Below, piece after piece: positions 12,042 to 25,337 of a DNA stretch of 64,000 nucleotides (position 1 is its first letter; each line of letters starts with the position of its first letter). The notes below the pieces were generated by a model. It saw only the letters and a program-made list of their open reading frames with translations, was not told the DNA's origin and did no database searches. Source of the DNA: Gordionus sp. m RMFG-2023 (lineage: Eukaryota > Nematomorpha > Gordioida > Chordodea > Parachordodidae). The stretch covers positions 58,924,954 through 58,988,953 of the forward strand of contig NC_088776.1 in NCBI RefSeq assembly GCF_954871325.1, read 5' to 3'. Made by a program: the position numbers and the translations under genes.

Positions 12042-13739
12042 ATATATCTTTTAATTTATACCGAAATAAAGCGAAAGATATCTAAAATCCAGAGACGTAG
12101 ATAGCTTGGTACGCTAAATACCTCCATCATTATAATTAAACTAATTTTGAAAAATGAAGTACTATATTTTTTTAAATTAAAACCCACTTTTTAAATAATT
12201 AGCACCCTTTTATACAAATACATTCATATTTTATTTGAATAGCCCTTTTACGAAATTGTAGGGCCTATTTCAAATAAATATTATTGTCTTTGTGGCATTT
12301 ATTATAATTTTCCTTCTTTTTGTCTTAAACAAAAATAAAGTTGTGGAAAATCGAAATGTATTATTAAATCAAATCATAAAATTAAATCTACATTCTTTGG
12401 TAGATTCGTATTTATACATTATAATAATTTAATTTAATAACAAATGACAATAAAATTAGGTATAAATGGCGTAGATTTGTATATTTTATATTAAATTTTT
12501 TAACACATATGACAAGCTTATGTCACGCTGAATATCAATTATGATGTCAAGCATTTTTTATACAATGATGGAGATAATATTTTGGAGTTTTTTTTTTATT
12601 TTCACATTTAAATATTACTTTATTTCAGATTTAAAAAAAGGGAATCAAAACCCCATCATTATTCCACAGAATATATTAATTGACATAATATTTATTCGAC
12701 TTGAAAATTTATAAGATTCTATATGATATTATATAAAATTAATCATAACATCTGCGAATTTGATCGTAATTTGATATTAGATAAAATAATATATAATGTA
12801 TAAATACGAATGACACATTAAGATAAACTAAAATTATATTATATAAATAAAAAAAATAATATATTTATATATTCTATTAATTGAAGTTGATATTTATTTT
12901 CTTAGGATTTAAACAAGTTAAGAAATTAAATTACTAGATATATTTAATAATAAAGTAATATAAAAATAATTATATTTAAGTTTTTTTTGGTCATTGGGTT
13001 AAAGCATTTGAGATGAATTCTAATATTATTATTATTATATAATAAATTATAGTATAATAGATAAAAAAGATGAAGACCCGAGATAGAGTGGTTTAGGACG
13101 CGTGGACCCTCATAAATTTTGTAAAAATAGAGTTTACACTTTTTAGCGTCCCCTTTGTAAAACCCCTGTTAAAATCCATTTGAAATCATATTTTATTTAT
13201 TAAATTATTGTTTGGAGAAGATTGATTGGTTTGTTTGAATGTAGGATCGCTAAATGATTGGATTTCGAATGTGCTTAGATTTAGATTTCATTTTATCTTT
13301 AGTGTAACTTTTAATAAAATAAAGTGTTAAATAAATTTATAATAAATCACATATACATATATGTGGTGTAGTATTTATATTATAAAATTAAATATTTGTT
13401 TTAAATACATTCAATCATAAATGATTGATGGAAAATTTCTTAAGCTGCACTAATAGCATATCGAATGTCGTCGATATTTTTAAATCAGAGAAAATCCCCT
13501 CCCAGTCCCAATTCAGCTACCATACAAAAAGTATAAATAAATAATTTGATTAACAGAATTTATTTTATATAAATAGTTATTGGATGAAAACACTCAATTG
13601 ATTATGTGTATAGCGGAAAATCAAAATAAAGGAAATGCTGCAGAATGTATTTCGTAATTTAAACATTTTAAAATATAATTTAATAGTCATTTATAGTTAC
13701 CAACAAGTCCTTCATAAAAATTTGGTGTATTTAGCCACA

Positions 13740-16028
13740 ATGGCAGATTACAATCAACAAAATGTAATGAATCATTATTAGCAAAATATTTTTATTTTAC
13801 AAATATAGCCCACACCTGGTCAACCCAATACAAATGAGCCAATAAATTATGAAGGTGCCTCACAAAATCATCAAAATAAAAGTTTTAATGCAATTTATTA
13901 TTTTTTTGTGCTGAATCTACAATGAAATTTTAGCACATCACTAAATTAATATTTTATATTTAGTTATTTATTTCACATAAATTAATAGTTCCACCAAATT
14001 CATTCCAATCACAAAATGAACAAATCACTTACTCTAACAAACAAAATTATAATCCATTGATAGATACCTCATACCAAAGACCTTTTATGACTCCTAATAG
14101 TCAATATAGTTCTCTACAGAATCCTGATATCAGTAATTTTTATTTTTTAATTTCAAAGACATGTATAAACATTTGTATTTACCTCAAGCTTATTATACAA
14201 TAATTTAAATTTATACTTGTCATAATATATAAGTATATTTTAATGAGCTTAAATTAGATTTTTATTGATGATAAATATAAATCATTTATAAAGTTATGGA
14301 AAAAATTTCATTAAAATGCTAAAGGGTTATCAAGCTGATATTTCTAAGTTTTTTTATTTAATGAAAAACTATTTTTATGTAATTGCTGTTTTTTAATTTA
14401 ATTTTATAAATTTATCTAGATAATTAATTATTTGCAAAGTTTTATAATATAAATAGGCACTATATTATTAGATTTAATTTAATGTTTTGTCAAATATTTA
14501 AACTTTTATATCAGGGGTAAAGATATTTAGTATTCAATTTAATGTATGTATCCACATCTGATTTAATATTTAATGTTGTTAAATGGCTAGATTTTGGCCG
14601 ATTTTTAAAAACAGCTAACCTCATAGCAAGGAAAATATTGCCTAAGAATCGAGATTTTGCCAATAGATGTTCAACCCTATGTGCCATCTATGAGCAAAAT
14701 CTTTAGGCTTACTTTATATTTTTCTGAATAAAATATTGAGTTAGCAAGGCATGGGCAATATTTTTCTGGCTAAAATATGGAGTTAGCCGCTTTTAAAAAT
14801 TGGCTCAAATCAAGCCGTTTAACAACACTAGAATATTCCAACCCTCACAAACACTGACTAAATCTTCTTTTAAAGACTGGACCTCCATCTGAATAAAGGG
14901 GTAAGAGATATATGTGGGTTAATAGGGTTAATCATACTTAATATCCAAATATATTTAGAGCAGGCTGGCGATCAGATATGGATATATCGTTAAATCATGT
15001 GCTAAATATAATTTAGACAGTGTATCCTAATTTATCTATTGCTTTTTTTAAAAAAAAATTTTTACAAGATTAAAAAAAAATTGTTAAAATATTAATCGGT
15101 TTTTTGTTATTATGTAAAGATAAGAATCATTATTAATTTAAATTAAGATATAACATAACTATATTAATTTATAGCGTATCATTTAAATCATACTCTTTGT
15201 TTATAATAACAAATGTTAAGTATTGGTAGTATATTGACAGTGAGCCATACTGCAAAACACCAGAAACAACATTTTTGAAATTGCTTAGGATATAAAATAA
15301 TTTTAATAATCCTATTTTAATCTTGAATTTTAAAAAAAAAACAATTCTTACAAAGTTTTGTTTAATATTATATGTATCATGGATTCTTGAATAAAATACA
15401 TTTCATTATTAAATATAGGTTTTTTTTGGAAGTGACCAAATATAATTATAAACATTTATTAAGAAGCGAGCTTTTGAGTATTGATCAAGGACTAATAAAC
15501 ATACTTACATTTCTGTAAATAAAAAATTATTTTAAAAAAATAGCACCCCACAAGGTTCGGCAATATGGCCAACGATATTTTAAACATTTATTTTTAAAAA
15601 ATATTTTCATTTTATATCTAACATCTTAATCTGAAAAAATATTTTCTCATTTATTAGCAACTAATAAACTCCAACCCTCCCATCACGCAGCCACTTCTCC
15701 CTTTAATCAAGCTAATTCCAATCAACACCAAACTTACAATAATTCTCCGCATAATTTAAACAACAATAATGTTTACCCTCAAGGAATTCCGGATAACAAC
15801 CCATCGCACACCCCCATAAATTACCCAAGCAATACGAATCGACATAATTTTGGTAATAGTTATACTAACAGACCTGCCCAACATCACATGTCTGTCTATC
15901 CTCCTTATTTCCAACAACCCACCACCACTAACCACCAAATGGACCATGAAATGAGCTCTTCAACATTGTCCCCAAAAGAAAAAAATAGTATAGAATATTT
16001 GGGTCAAGATAATCCATTGTCGAAATAA
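13740..16028 (+). CDS. Asn/Gln/Pro-rich disordered protein, 194 residues, four exons
   Basis: The ATG at 13740 is in good context (A at -3, G at +4) and opens MADYNQQN. The exons are 13740-13763, 13809-13854, 13989-14132 and 15658-16028. Phases 0, 1 and 1 match at all three junctions, every intron is GT-AG, and the 585-nt sum gives 194 codons plus TAA at 16026. There is no signal peptide, membrane segment or cysteine pattern. The protein is low-complexity, rich in Asn, Gln, Pro, His, Ser and Tyr, for example NPLIDTSYQRPFM, NSPHNLNNNNVYPQGIP and VYPPYFQQPTTTNHQMDHE, and ends in a more acidic stretch (KEKNSIEYLGQDNPLSK). Such composition is common in nuclear or RNA-binding disordered proteins, but I do not recognise a family. 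The last intron carries an insertion of the GTGTTGTTAAACGGC MITE (14572-14829). The gene model is firm; the function is unknown. Confidence 0.72.
14572..14829. mobile_element. TA-flanked MITE of the GTGTTGTTAAACGGC family
   Basis: The left end tgttgttaaatggctaga and the right end agccgtttaacaacac are inverted copies about 60 bases deep. The internal word ggctaaaatat.gagttagcc marks the right arm in every copy. Copies lie at 21693, 22059, 22371, 41692, 42354 and 62088. In the better copies the ends are bounded by TA, suggesting a Tc1/mariner-type mechanism. It lies inside the last intron of the 13740-16028 gene. Confidence 0.75.
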
Positions 16029-17869
16029 AACAATTTTCCTTATATCTCTTTTTTTTACTTTCTCCTTGATAATAAATTATATGGTTATTGTAGGAATTGC
16101 ATTTCTTATTTTTTTTTCTGGCATGCTTATCTTAGGCATAGATAAAAAAAATAATTTATTCTAAGAATATGTCAATCTTCTTATTTTTAATCAGATTTTA
16201 ATGTGATTTCATATTTTAATTTTTTTAGCTCTAATAATATCTAAATATTTTCTACCCACCTTCAATCGTGTTATTATTTATAAATTATCCAATTCAAACT
16301 TGTCAGAATTTTTATTCTATATTATTTTTTTCTTAGAGCCCCACTCATTTTTAATGTTAAATTTGAATATATTCACTATATATATATATATATATATTAA
16401 AATCTATCATAAATAAGAAATTATTCGAATTTGTTATATTTTTTTTCATTGATCATAATTTATTCAAATTTTGCTCTGAAAGTTAAAGTTCGCTCAATCT
16501 GGTCCGACCATAAAATTTTCTAAGTTGTCCGACCTTCGGGCTGGGTTGCGCTGATCTCTAATGCAAGTACGTATTTAATTTGAGCAAGAATAATAAAAAG
16601 AAATAGTTTTAGAGGATAATCATTTATTTTTTTACATCCTCACTAAAAAAAAGAAGAAAATGACATTACAATTTCAATAAAATTAATATTCCTTACCACC
16701 AGAAAAATGAAAACTTGCAAGATATAAGGTCAGGAAATAATAAAATAAATCACCTCGAATTAAGACAACAAAAATTATAAATTTATTGAGTTGCATATTA
16801 TTTATATTATATATATATTTTTTTAAATCATTAATATAATTCGATCTTGAAACAATGAGTGACTTAAAGAAAAGATTTTTAAAATGATGATTTCTTTTTG
16901 CTCAAATTTTGAGGAAAAAAATGATCATAAAATTGATGATTATTCCATCATGAAGGTTTTTTTATGCATATAAATTACAAAAGATTTACTCTATAAGCGA
17001 TATTTTTATTGAAATGACTGGGTAGGGTAAAATTTGAACATTTTAGCTTAATTTGGATACTTAATTGATTTTAGTATAGGCTAAAAAGTATTTGATCCAT
17101 TATCCCTTATTTTGGTTTATTTTAATTTGGTGGTATTCTATTTTTCATTTTTTCTTGTTTTTTTTAAAAACAAATATCTTTTGCTTTTATGGCTATTTAG
17201 TTGATACTTAAAAGACGGCTCACCGGCTATCAAGTATTAAGGACCTAGGGAACGGCTTTAAATTTTTTTTAGAGATGTTATTTTATTATCGTAACCCAGA
17301 GTTTAGCTCCATATATTGGAACTTTCTTTTTAAAATTTTCGTAAGGAATCTGAATCCATTTTAAGATTTACCGGAAGGTCATTTTATAAGGGTTTATTTA
17401 TTGTTTCAATATTTTTTAAAAAAAAATTAATTTAATAGAGTTTAAAAACCAGAACTCTCGGAACCACGTAAGAATCTAAAAACCTAGTGACCATTTTTCG
17501 ACATTATAGGAATAAAAAACCCCGTTAAAGAAAATAAATTAATTCAAATCCGGAAGTAGATCTATTTTTATTCCACGTTATTAACTATGCTTTATAATCT
17601 CGAGAGCATATGTTGGAGAAAAAAAATTCGTTGGTAATATTAATAACGTATAATAAATACTTTGACTGATAAATTCATTCATATTATCAGATTGTGGCAC
17701 GCCATTTTAATTTCCCCATAAACCATTTGCATTAAAATTTTATGAAAAATGGTAAAATGGTGTGTTAACCGGTGATTTTGTATTTAGAGATCAAATTCAC
17801 TTTAATAATGAATAATTGTCCTAGGATAAGTATTTTTTATATTGGCAAATTTTTAAAAAGAATTGACAT
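16029..17869. other. Intergenic, no gene recognised
   Basis: Apart from the poly(A) signal at 16071 and a short GC-rich transposon-like patch near 16495-16560, this stretch is A/T-rich without any exon, RNA gene or clear repeat. Confidence 0.5.
16071..16076 (+). terminator. Poly(A) signal of the Asn/Gln-rich gene
   Basis: AATAAA lies 43 bases after the stop codon of the 13740-16028 gene. Confidence 0.5.
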
Positions 17870-19330
17870 CTAATGGTGTCGCTATCTTCCTTAGTTAGAT
17901 AATAAAACTTTGCATTGGTCAATCGATGCTCATATCCTCTCAATATATACTCCTCAAAGCGGTAATAATAGAGTTCCAGATGTAACTCTTATGGAAATTC
18001 TTAAAGATGGTATAGTTATAATAGGCGGATTTAAAATCACATGTGAAAATGTCAAGAGAAGGATATAAAATATACCATAGTTTTTGATATGGAGAATTAA
18101 ATGAAGGAGGAGAGCATGTATATAGTTTTGCGCGAGTCTTTGACCTTACCTTCAATAAAAGAGAAACATTTAGCATGTGTTTATAATAATTTATATAATC
18201 TTTTAGCTACACGAATCATCCAGATAGATTACATTCTAATTTCACATAAAAGCTTTATGATGTAATAGACCGTAAAGTCATCCCATGTGAAGACATTGCC
18301 TCACAGAACAAATTACTAATCATGGATTTATTCTTTATAAATAAATCCTCACAAAACAAACCAAGACTAAAATCACATCAATTGTGGGATTTTAAAATCA
18401 ATGACAGATATCTTAGCAATAATTACAAACATTGAAACTATCGATTCTTAACAAAAAAATGTGGACAAATATCTTTCTTCTAGATTAAAAGATACTGCTA
18501 CACCTACCCTCGGTGGAACAAAATAAATAGTGTAATAAGAATATACAAATAAAGGACAATAAAGACTATAAAATATTGCAAAATTTATTAGCACAGATGA
18601 CAAATAGAAATATAAAGATTTAAATAGAATGGCACCAAAAGTGGTGGCTTGATCATCACTGGAATATGAATACATGTACGAGCAACTTCACACAAAAGAG
18701 AAGGGAGATAAAATCTACAGATTAGCCAAACAACGAGAGAAAAAAATTCAAGAGAAAAGAGATAATGAATAGATGGAAAAAATATTTTCAGTAGCCTCTC
18801 ACCTTTAATCTTATATACTAAATGAAAACCAGCATGACAAGATGTCATTCAACGCAATGAATAAAAAATGGCCCCAAAAATATAAAAATGATAAGGCAAG
18901 AGAGTGATAATATTCCAATTAAAGCCTAAAGGCACCAGCATATGAATGAATAGATTTCCTTCAAAACTATGCAACAAAATACTGTGAAACGAAGAGATTC
19001 CAATATAAAGGTGTAAAGCTATTTAGTTCCTATCTTCAAAAATAAGGGGGAAATACATAATTGTCAAAGTTACAGGGGCGCAAAAATGATGTCACACTGT
19101 TTAAAAACTACGAAAAAATATTTTTTAAAAAGTTAAGGGACATAGTCGAAATAGGGAAGATTCAGTTAAGCATCGTGTCTGGAAAATCAATGACTGGTAC
19201 AATTAAACAAATGAAGGGGAAAAGCTTCATATAGTCTTTTTCAATCTAGAAAAAGTTTTTAATAGAATTTCAAGAAAGCTTTTCTGGTTTTACGCAGTAT
19301 AAGGGTACTAGAAAAATATCTAAAAATCAT
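17870..19330 (+). mobile_element. Decayed RTE-like LINE: endonuclease then start of reverse transcriptase
   Basis: Translated pieces in shifting frames appear in the right order for an RTE/BovB-type ORF. First the endonuclease: HILSIYTPQSGNN, GIVIIGGFKI, then YGELNEGGEHVYSFARVFDL, which matches the usual G.RNE.G..LL.FA...L block. Next comes IIQIDYILISHK and KVIPCEDIASQNKLLIMDL. Then the reverse transcriptase: IPIKA, IFKNKGEIHNC.SYRGAKMMSH and the HIVFFNLEKVFNRISRKLFW block. Several stops and frame changes interrupt it, and the catalytic half of the polymerase is missing. It is an old dead copy between two host genes. Minus-strand open frames over 17940-18848 are shadows of it. Confidence 0.75.
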
Positions 19331-21000
19331 ACAAAGCATGAATAAAAACCATACACCAATGATCCAAAGCACAAATAGCATAATCAAGATTTCCAATAGC
19401 CAAGTGATTTTGTCAAGTGTCTGCTCTTAGTAGCGCCTCATAAAATCATATTTTTGAAATTTTATTTTTTGTAAAAGTGAAAATTTTGTCCAGCGCAAAT
19501 GACTTCAAGGGGCTTCTCAAACCATTAATTTTTTTAAGGCTATAAAATAAATTTATTGTTCAAAATATAATACTTTTAAACTGAAATTAATTATATATAA
19601 AAATTGAAACTTAATTGATTTATTTAATAAACATTTTGAAGATATAAAGATAAGGATCTTAAGGAGAGATTATGATTTCTTAGCATAGTTCCTAAATACC
19701 AATCATACATAGCCTTGAATCTTCTTTCCAAGATTTTGAAATATTGCTTTCATATTAACTACCATAATTGACGTCTATGATTTAACAAGCCCCGCTTGCT
19801 ATAAATTGACTAATCATGATTTAATGATATCTAGACATATTAAATATTCATAAAACTTTCTCAAATTATAAAAGAGGGTTAAATCTTTGCCATAAAATTT
19901 AGTTTATCAAAAATAAAAATTCTGTCATTTAAAAATCTTTTGAATTTTATATCAAAATTTTGTTTTTCAAATAAATTTTTTTTATATATTGGGTTAAAAT
20001 TTTAACTTTCTAGTCAATTTAATTTTAAAACTAGATTAAGTGGTTTGACAAGCACCGGGGTTTACCTAACCCCAGTCCTTCCTATTCTATAAATGCACTG
20101 TATTTGAAATTCGACGTTGTTTTTCAGAGAAATCAGAGGCCTAAATTTAATTTATCTAAGGGGCAAAAATAATCAACTTACATGTTTTCAGAATATTAAC
20201 GACTGTATTTACCATTTACGTAAATTAAATATAAAATACCTTTACAGGTAAATTGTAATTTTGCAGGGAAATAAATCTTTAATAGGTTAAAACGATACTT
20301 TATATTAAATACGATGCAATCGTAAATTTTGAGCATTTGAACAAAAGATTTTTTATCGTCTGCCTACTTGTATTAATTTACAAAATATTATCATATTTTA
20401 AAGGTATAGATGCTTATAATAAAAATTTATTTAAAACATGTATAATTTAGAAACTTTAATATTCCTTATCAAACACTAGATATGGTATTAGCCTACAATT
20501 GTTTTATATTTATAATCTAAATATATATTTAGAAATGGATTCCATTTATGGAATAATTTAATCGTTAAAAATAACTAATTGCCATTTATTTTTTTTCAAT
20601 TGAAAATATTTTAAAATTAATGTTAAATAATTATATATTTTTTGAAAATATTAATTATGGAGTAATTCTATGCTATCATTATCAGGTTATACGATAATTT
20701 AAATGAGAAAGTATTTTTAGCAGTTTTTTTAAAAATTAGTTTGTTTTCTATCCATCATAAAAAAGTGTGTTTAATCTTTTTAACATAGTAATTTACCTTT
20801 AAGGTTGTGTCAAATTTTTGATAATTATTTTCAGAGGATAGTAAATATTATAATAATGAATATTTCGAAATATATATTTTTGAAGATATAAAACCTTTTT
20901 GAATTGGTAAGAATCAGCCTCTCTTTATCATCAGTGTTAACATAAATAAATTTTTGTAAAAAAAGACGTCATATTTTTAACGATCCTGATAAACCTCGAG
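19331..21000. other. Intergenic, no gene recognised
   Basis: A/T-rich spacer. It may hide the first exon(s) of the leucine-rich-repeat gene that follows, since that gene lacks a visible signal peptide, but I could not identify one. Confidence 0.4.
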
Positions 21001-23944
21001 AAATCTTTGGCCGACAAATCAAATATCACCGACAATGTGAATGAGACGGCAAAAAACTGCTATTGCATTTACACGCGTGCGCTTAAAACCAAATTTGTTA
21101 AACTAGTGATTAGATGCGATATCGACAAGAAGTATTTCGCCTTATTCGATTTCGTGGGAACCATGATCAATCTTTTCAAATATCAAAGAAAAGTGAGTGA
21201 ACTTTATATCATACAAACTATTTACACGGGATTAAGCAACATAGGAGTAGTGAATTCCGGGCTGTTTCCTAAATTGCCAAGGCTCGAGGAAGTTTTCCTG
21301 AATAATTCTCAAATCACATCAGTGCAGAAAAATGCCTTCAATCCTTGCAAAATGATAGCTATAATTGACCTGAGTTATAACAAGCTAACCTACATAAATA
21401 TGAACACCTTTAAAGGTTACATGATGTTACTATATATAATAAATTTTGGAATTCGTCTGGAATTTCGAATTCCAACGTTGAGTTTCTCGATATCAAATTC
21501 CTACCTAAAACACTATACTCATGGCCCAGGGTAGGGCAAATTTTCAAAAGAATATATTCGAATATAAATACAAATAACACTGCAAGAAAATTTTTCTTGA
21601 ATATAATTCCATTTACGTTTTAAAGAAAAGTTTTAAATATAAATACTAAATACCCCCCCCCCCCCCTAAATTTAAAAAAAAATATATAACTTAGTGTTGC
21701 TAAACGGCTTAATTTGAGCAAAAACGGCGATTTCAAAATTTTATTCAGAAAAAAATTATGCGAGTCTAAAAATTTTGCTCATAGATGGCACATAGGATTG
21801 AGCAGCATTTATTGGCGAAATATCGACTCTTAGGCATTATTTTCCTGGCTATGTTGATTTAGCCGTTTTTGTAAAATTATCGGATCAAATCGTGCCTTTT
21901 AACAATACTAATTTTACTTTTTAAAATAATTACAAGGGTAGGCCCTATATTTTAAAATCAAATATTCATTATCTATAAAAATTACATTAAAAAAACATAT
22001 TTTTCAATATAATCCGGGCCGGCCTTTGACTAAAATATCAATTTTTCGGTTACAGTTTGTGTTGTTAAACAGCTCGACTTGAGCCGATTTTTTAAAAACG
22101 GTTAACGGAGATATTTTATGAAATCTCTAGGATTGGGCAATATTTTTCTGGCTAAAATAATGAGTTTGCCGTTTTTTAAAAATCGGCTCTAAGTTACGGT
22201 TGGATAATTTTTTTTAAAGTAATGTCAGTCGTGAATCGCTGACAAAAATTAAGTAGGGAAAAATTGAGAAAATTGATTTCGGATTCCTTTAATTTTTTTA
22301 AAATTAATAAACCTTTGTCACTTTATTTAGAGTAGACAAGACATGATTTGTTCAAACTTAATGTTGTTTAGCGGCTCATTTTTATAAAAGGCTAACTCAA
22401 TATTTTTGCCATAAAAATATTGCCTAAGTCTCGAGATTTCGCTAATAGATGTCCAAACCTTTGTTCCTTTTATAAACAAAATCTTCAGGCTTACGTAATA
22501 TTATTCTAGACGAAATATTGAATTAGCCGTTTTCCGCTTAATAACACAATTCAAACGGCGTGGTATTTAACGCGGCGTTATTTCAAAATCAAACCAACAA
22601 ATAGGTATGATTTATAAATATGGAGCGAAACAATGAAAACGTTAGGATAAAATTTTAAAAACATATGTTACGGAGGTATATCTTCAATAATTATAAAATT
22701 CGATAATTTAAATAACACACGCATAAACATAACTCCCTTACTATAAATGAGGCTTCAGTTTGTTGTTTAATTTTCTCAAATTTTTTAATATCATGAAATT
22801 TCGCCAAAACCAACATATTTATATATTTGTTTGAAAAAAAGGATGTCCCCTAATTATGCTAAAGTTGAACAATAACAACATATTCATTTTGCACGGAGCT
22901 CACATCTTCATGAGCGTCATATATACTTTAGAGATCCACCTGGAGCATAACCACATTTTCTGTTCCTGTCCGTTGTATGAATTAATGTGTTACATGAAGG
23001 GTCGCAAAATGGGTATCCGTAATTTTCCCAACGATGCTTATTATTATTATGGAAACGTCAGCAAAACTCTCGCCATGACAACTTGCTACCTCCTGACAGA
23101 CAACATCGTCAGTTGCATCTCGCCTATGAACTCATTGTATATATACGCTACCCAAATTTGCGAGTTTAAAACCCAGCTCGATGCTAAGCCGTTGGCCCCT
23201 ACCAACCCATTGGGCATAATCAATTATTGGGAAAAATCTTGCAACTATAAAATAGAAAATAAAACTTTGGATAATTGCGCCAACCCTTCGTATACACAAA
23301 AGGGAATTGATTCCATAGCCTTATTCGTTGAATTTGGAAAAATAACCTTAGATGCGTTGTCCAAGGAATACATGCCCATTATAAAAAAAGGAAAAAACGA
23401 TGAACTTAAACGATTAAACCCGCCTCTCAAGAATACGCCACCTATTCAAGACCCGGAAATCGATAATTATTTGAACGTGTATTCGGAAGATTTACCCGTA
23501 TGGGATCGGAATTCCCGGGCTTACGTGAACAAATTTTATGACGATAGCGAAGATTACGATTTCGATAACCTTATACGCGTGATTAAAATTGAAACTGGAT
23601 CTGTGATTGATTTCGATAAGAACGACGATACGTATGTGAACCCAGAAAAATTAAAAATTTTGCTGAATCAAGATTATCTAGAACTTTCGGAAGCCAATAA
23701 GACAGAGTTGGCTGATTTTATCAGGGGCTATTTAAAAGATATAAATTATCTTAGGAAGGACCAAGTGGATTCCATAGAGGGGATGTTTCCTCAGATCGAT
23801 AAGAATATGTTAGGAATTATGTTGATGACTTTTTCTTTGGCCTTTGCCACATCCACCATATTTTGCTTCATGTACCATCTAGTGTACGTCAATTATATTC
23901 CAGTCCCAGATATGCCTCCTCCTCTTCCTCCAAATAAAAATTAA
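21001..23944 (+). CDS. Leucine-rich-repeat single-pass membrane protein, 5' exon(s) not found
   Basis: There are two exons, 21001-21415 and 22842-23944, both sides phase 1 (codon GGA rebuilt across the junction), and the stop is TAA. Exon 1 starts with an LRR N-cap-like C-x-C pattern (NCYCIYTRAL) and runs into repeats such as LPRLEEVFLNNSQITSV and MIAIIDLSYNKLTYI. Exon 2 continues with MLKLNNNNIFILHG and the C-cap, LEIHLEHNHIFCSCPLYEL, with paired cysteines further on. An acidic, Asp/Tyr-rich stalk of about 180 residues follows, then a membrane helix (MLGIMLMTFSLAFATSTIF), then a tail of about 25 residues ending DMPPPLPPNKN, a possible SH3/WW/EVH1 ligand. This is a cell-surface LRR protein of adhesion-receptor type; I do not recognise the family. 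The start is unresolved: no signal peptide is in frame upstream, so at least one 5' exon is missing. The intron carries three MITE copies. Confidence 0.7.
21693..21909. mobile_element. GTGTTGTTAAACGGC-family MITE
   Basis: It starts gtgttgctaaacggcttaat and ends with the inverted gtgccttttaacaatac. It lies in the intron of the LRR gene. Confidence 0.7.
22059..22210. mobile_element. GTGTTGTTAAACGGC-family MITE, internally deleted
   Basis: The left end gtgttgttaaacagctcgac and the right-arm word ggctaaaataatgagtttgc are present, but the copy is shorter than the others and its right terminus is lost. It lies in the same intron as 21693-21909. A fragment of the GC-ended hAT-like family (ccgggccggcc) lies just upstream near 22015. 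Confidence 0.6.
22371..22549. mobile_element. GTGTTGTTAAACGGC-family MITE
   Basis: It opens atgttgtttagcggctcatt and closes with the inverted agccgttttccgcttaataaca. It is the third copy in the same LRR-gene intron. A different inverted element with aacgcggcgtta words (about 22552-22755) follows directly. Confidence 0.6.
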
Positions 23945-24016
23945 TCTTATTTATAAAGATTGGAACTCTTAATTAATTAGATTTACTAAATAATGCTAAA
24001 AAATTTACTTCTGAAC

Positions 24017-24022
24017 AATAAA
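24017..24022 (+). terminator. Poly(A) signal of the LRR gene
   Basis: AATAAA lies 73 bases past the stop codon at 23942-23944. Confidence 0.5.
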
Positions 24023-24171
24023 TAATTATATGCTGTTCAAGCGCACAATTTTTAAGGCCAGACAAAAAATAGAACTTTTTGAATGTTTATATATTTAATT
24101 ATAGTCTGCTTACTTGTATTATGGTGCACACAAATTGAGCTATTACGTTTTGCCAATTTTTAATAAAATAA

Positions 24172-24325
24172 CTTTCCTTTCCTTTCCTTTCCTTTCCTTT
24201 CCTTTCCTTTCCTTTCCTTTCCTTTCCTTTCCTTTCCTTTCCTTTCCTTTCCTTTCCTTTCCTTTCCTTTCCTTTCCTTTCCTTTCCTTTCCTTTCCTTT
24301 CCTTTCCTTTCCTTTCCTTTCCTTT
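24172..24325. repeat. TTTCC pentanucleotide microsatellite
   Basis: About 30 near-perfect TTTCC units lie in the spacer downstream of the LRR gene. The frame crossing it is an artefact. Confidence 0.97.
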
Positions 24326-25337
24326 GTGTAGACCAATCCTATATCTTAAAATAAAATTTGAGTCAAAGCTGTACCTATGATATGTTTTAGATGAATTTAT
24401 TTATCTGGATGTTAAAGCTTAAAATTAGCCACTTACCTATTTATAACTTATAAATTTCATCAAAACAAACTAATTAACGAGTACTGGCCTTTATACACTT
24501 TCCGAAGAATGAACGTTTTATTGGGAAAAGTCAAAATTTTTAATATTTAAGTGGATATTAACAATATCAAAACGATCATTAAAAGCCCAAAATGGATATT
24601 CTATAAATAAATCATTATTCAAATAAATTTCACACGGTCGTTTTGGTTCATTTAAAATAAATATATATTTCCTTAATCTTAAAATTAATTGAGAGTGGAA
24701 CGGAGGGGGGGGGGGCAATTTGCTTTCATATATATCATAAAGTAGTAATGCCGATAGGTAGTGTATTTTTTTTGAAAATATAGTGTGTAAATTTTAAACC
24801 CCTTGTTGCCTGCAAGAAAAATTTTTTCTCCCACGTAGATGCATTGATATGTTGATACGCATAATAAAAATCACAGGTTAATAACTATTTTTCGCAAGCT
24901 TTCTATGAAACTTGTTTTGAATATTTTTTAAGTTGTTTATCGAAGCCTATACAACCAAATTTTGATATCTTTTTATATATAATCGTAACACAAAAACATA
25001 ATATGTCCTAAAAATTTGACACTTCACTCTCCGCGTGATTGAGCGACTGCGTTAAACCTTTACTGAGGAAATCATACAGTGATCGTGATCTTCTCAAATT
25101 TTTATTAATGATATAAACTGTTCTGTAAAATCCTAAAGATAATTCAGCAAATTCCACTTTCCTTCTTTTGTAACTTGCATATTTATTCTATTTTTTTTTT
25201 AAAGAAAAATATATAAATTATAGAAACATAGATTCTAAAAAAATTAAATTTCTCGCAACACTATAAAAAAAAATTTATAATATTATTAAAGTTAATATAC
25301 AAATTAATGAAACACCTTCAAAATTCTTAACATTATA

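Larger units (their letters stand above)
9094..13739. other. Intergenic region with transposon fragments only
   Basis: It holds a GC-rich MITE (9465-9691), a LINE reverse-transcriptase tail (9958-10350) and a pair of 62-bp direct repeats (11475 and 11981). The rest, especially 12050-13700, is A/T-rich DNA in which I see no exon or RNA gene. Confidence 0.5.
23945..25337. other. Spacer between the LRR gene and the lectin-EB receptor gene
   Basis: It contains the LRR gene poly(A) signal (24017), a TTTCC microsatellite and a poly-G tract at 24705-24715. The promoter of the receptor gene should lie in its last few hundred bases. A TATA-like word (atatataaat) is at about 25209, 130 bases before the ATG, but such words are common here. 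Confidence 0.4.

Noticed and set aside
15756-15947. Minus-strand frame of 63 codons
   Set aside because: It is the antisense shadow of the last exon of the Asn/Gln-rich gene, whose plus-strand frame is supported by splice phases.
17940-18848. Three minus-strand frames of 75-86 codons
   Set aside because: They lie antisense to the decayed RTE-like LINE and contain no recognisable domain.
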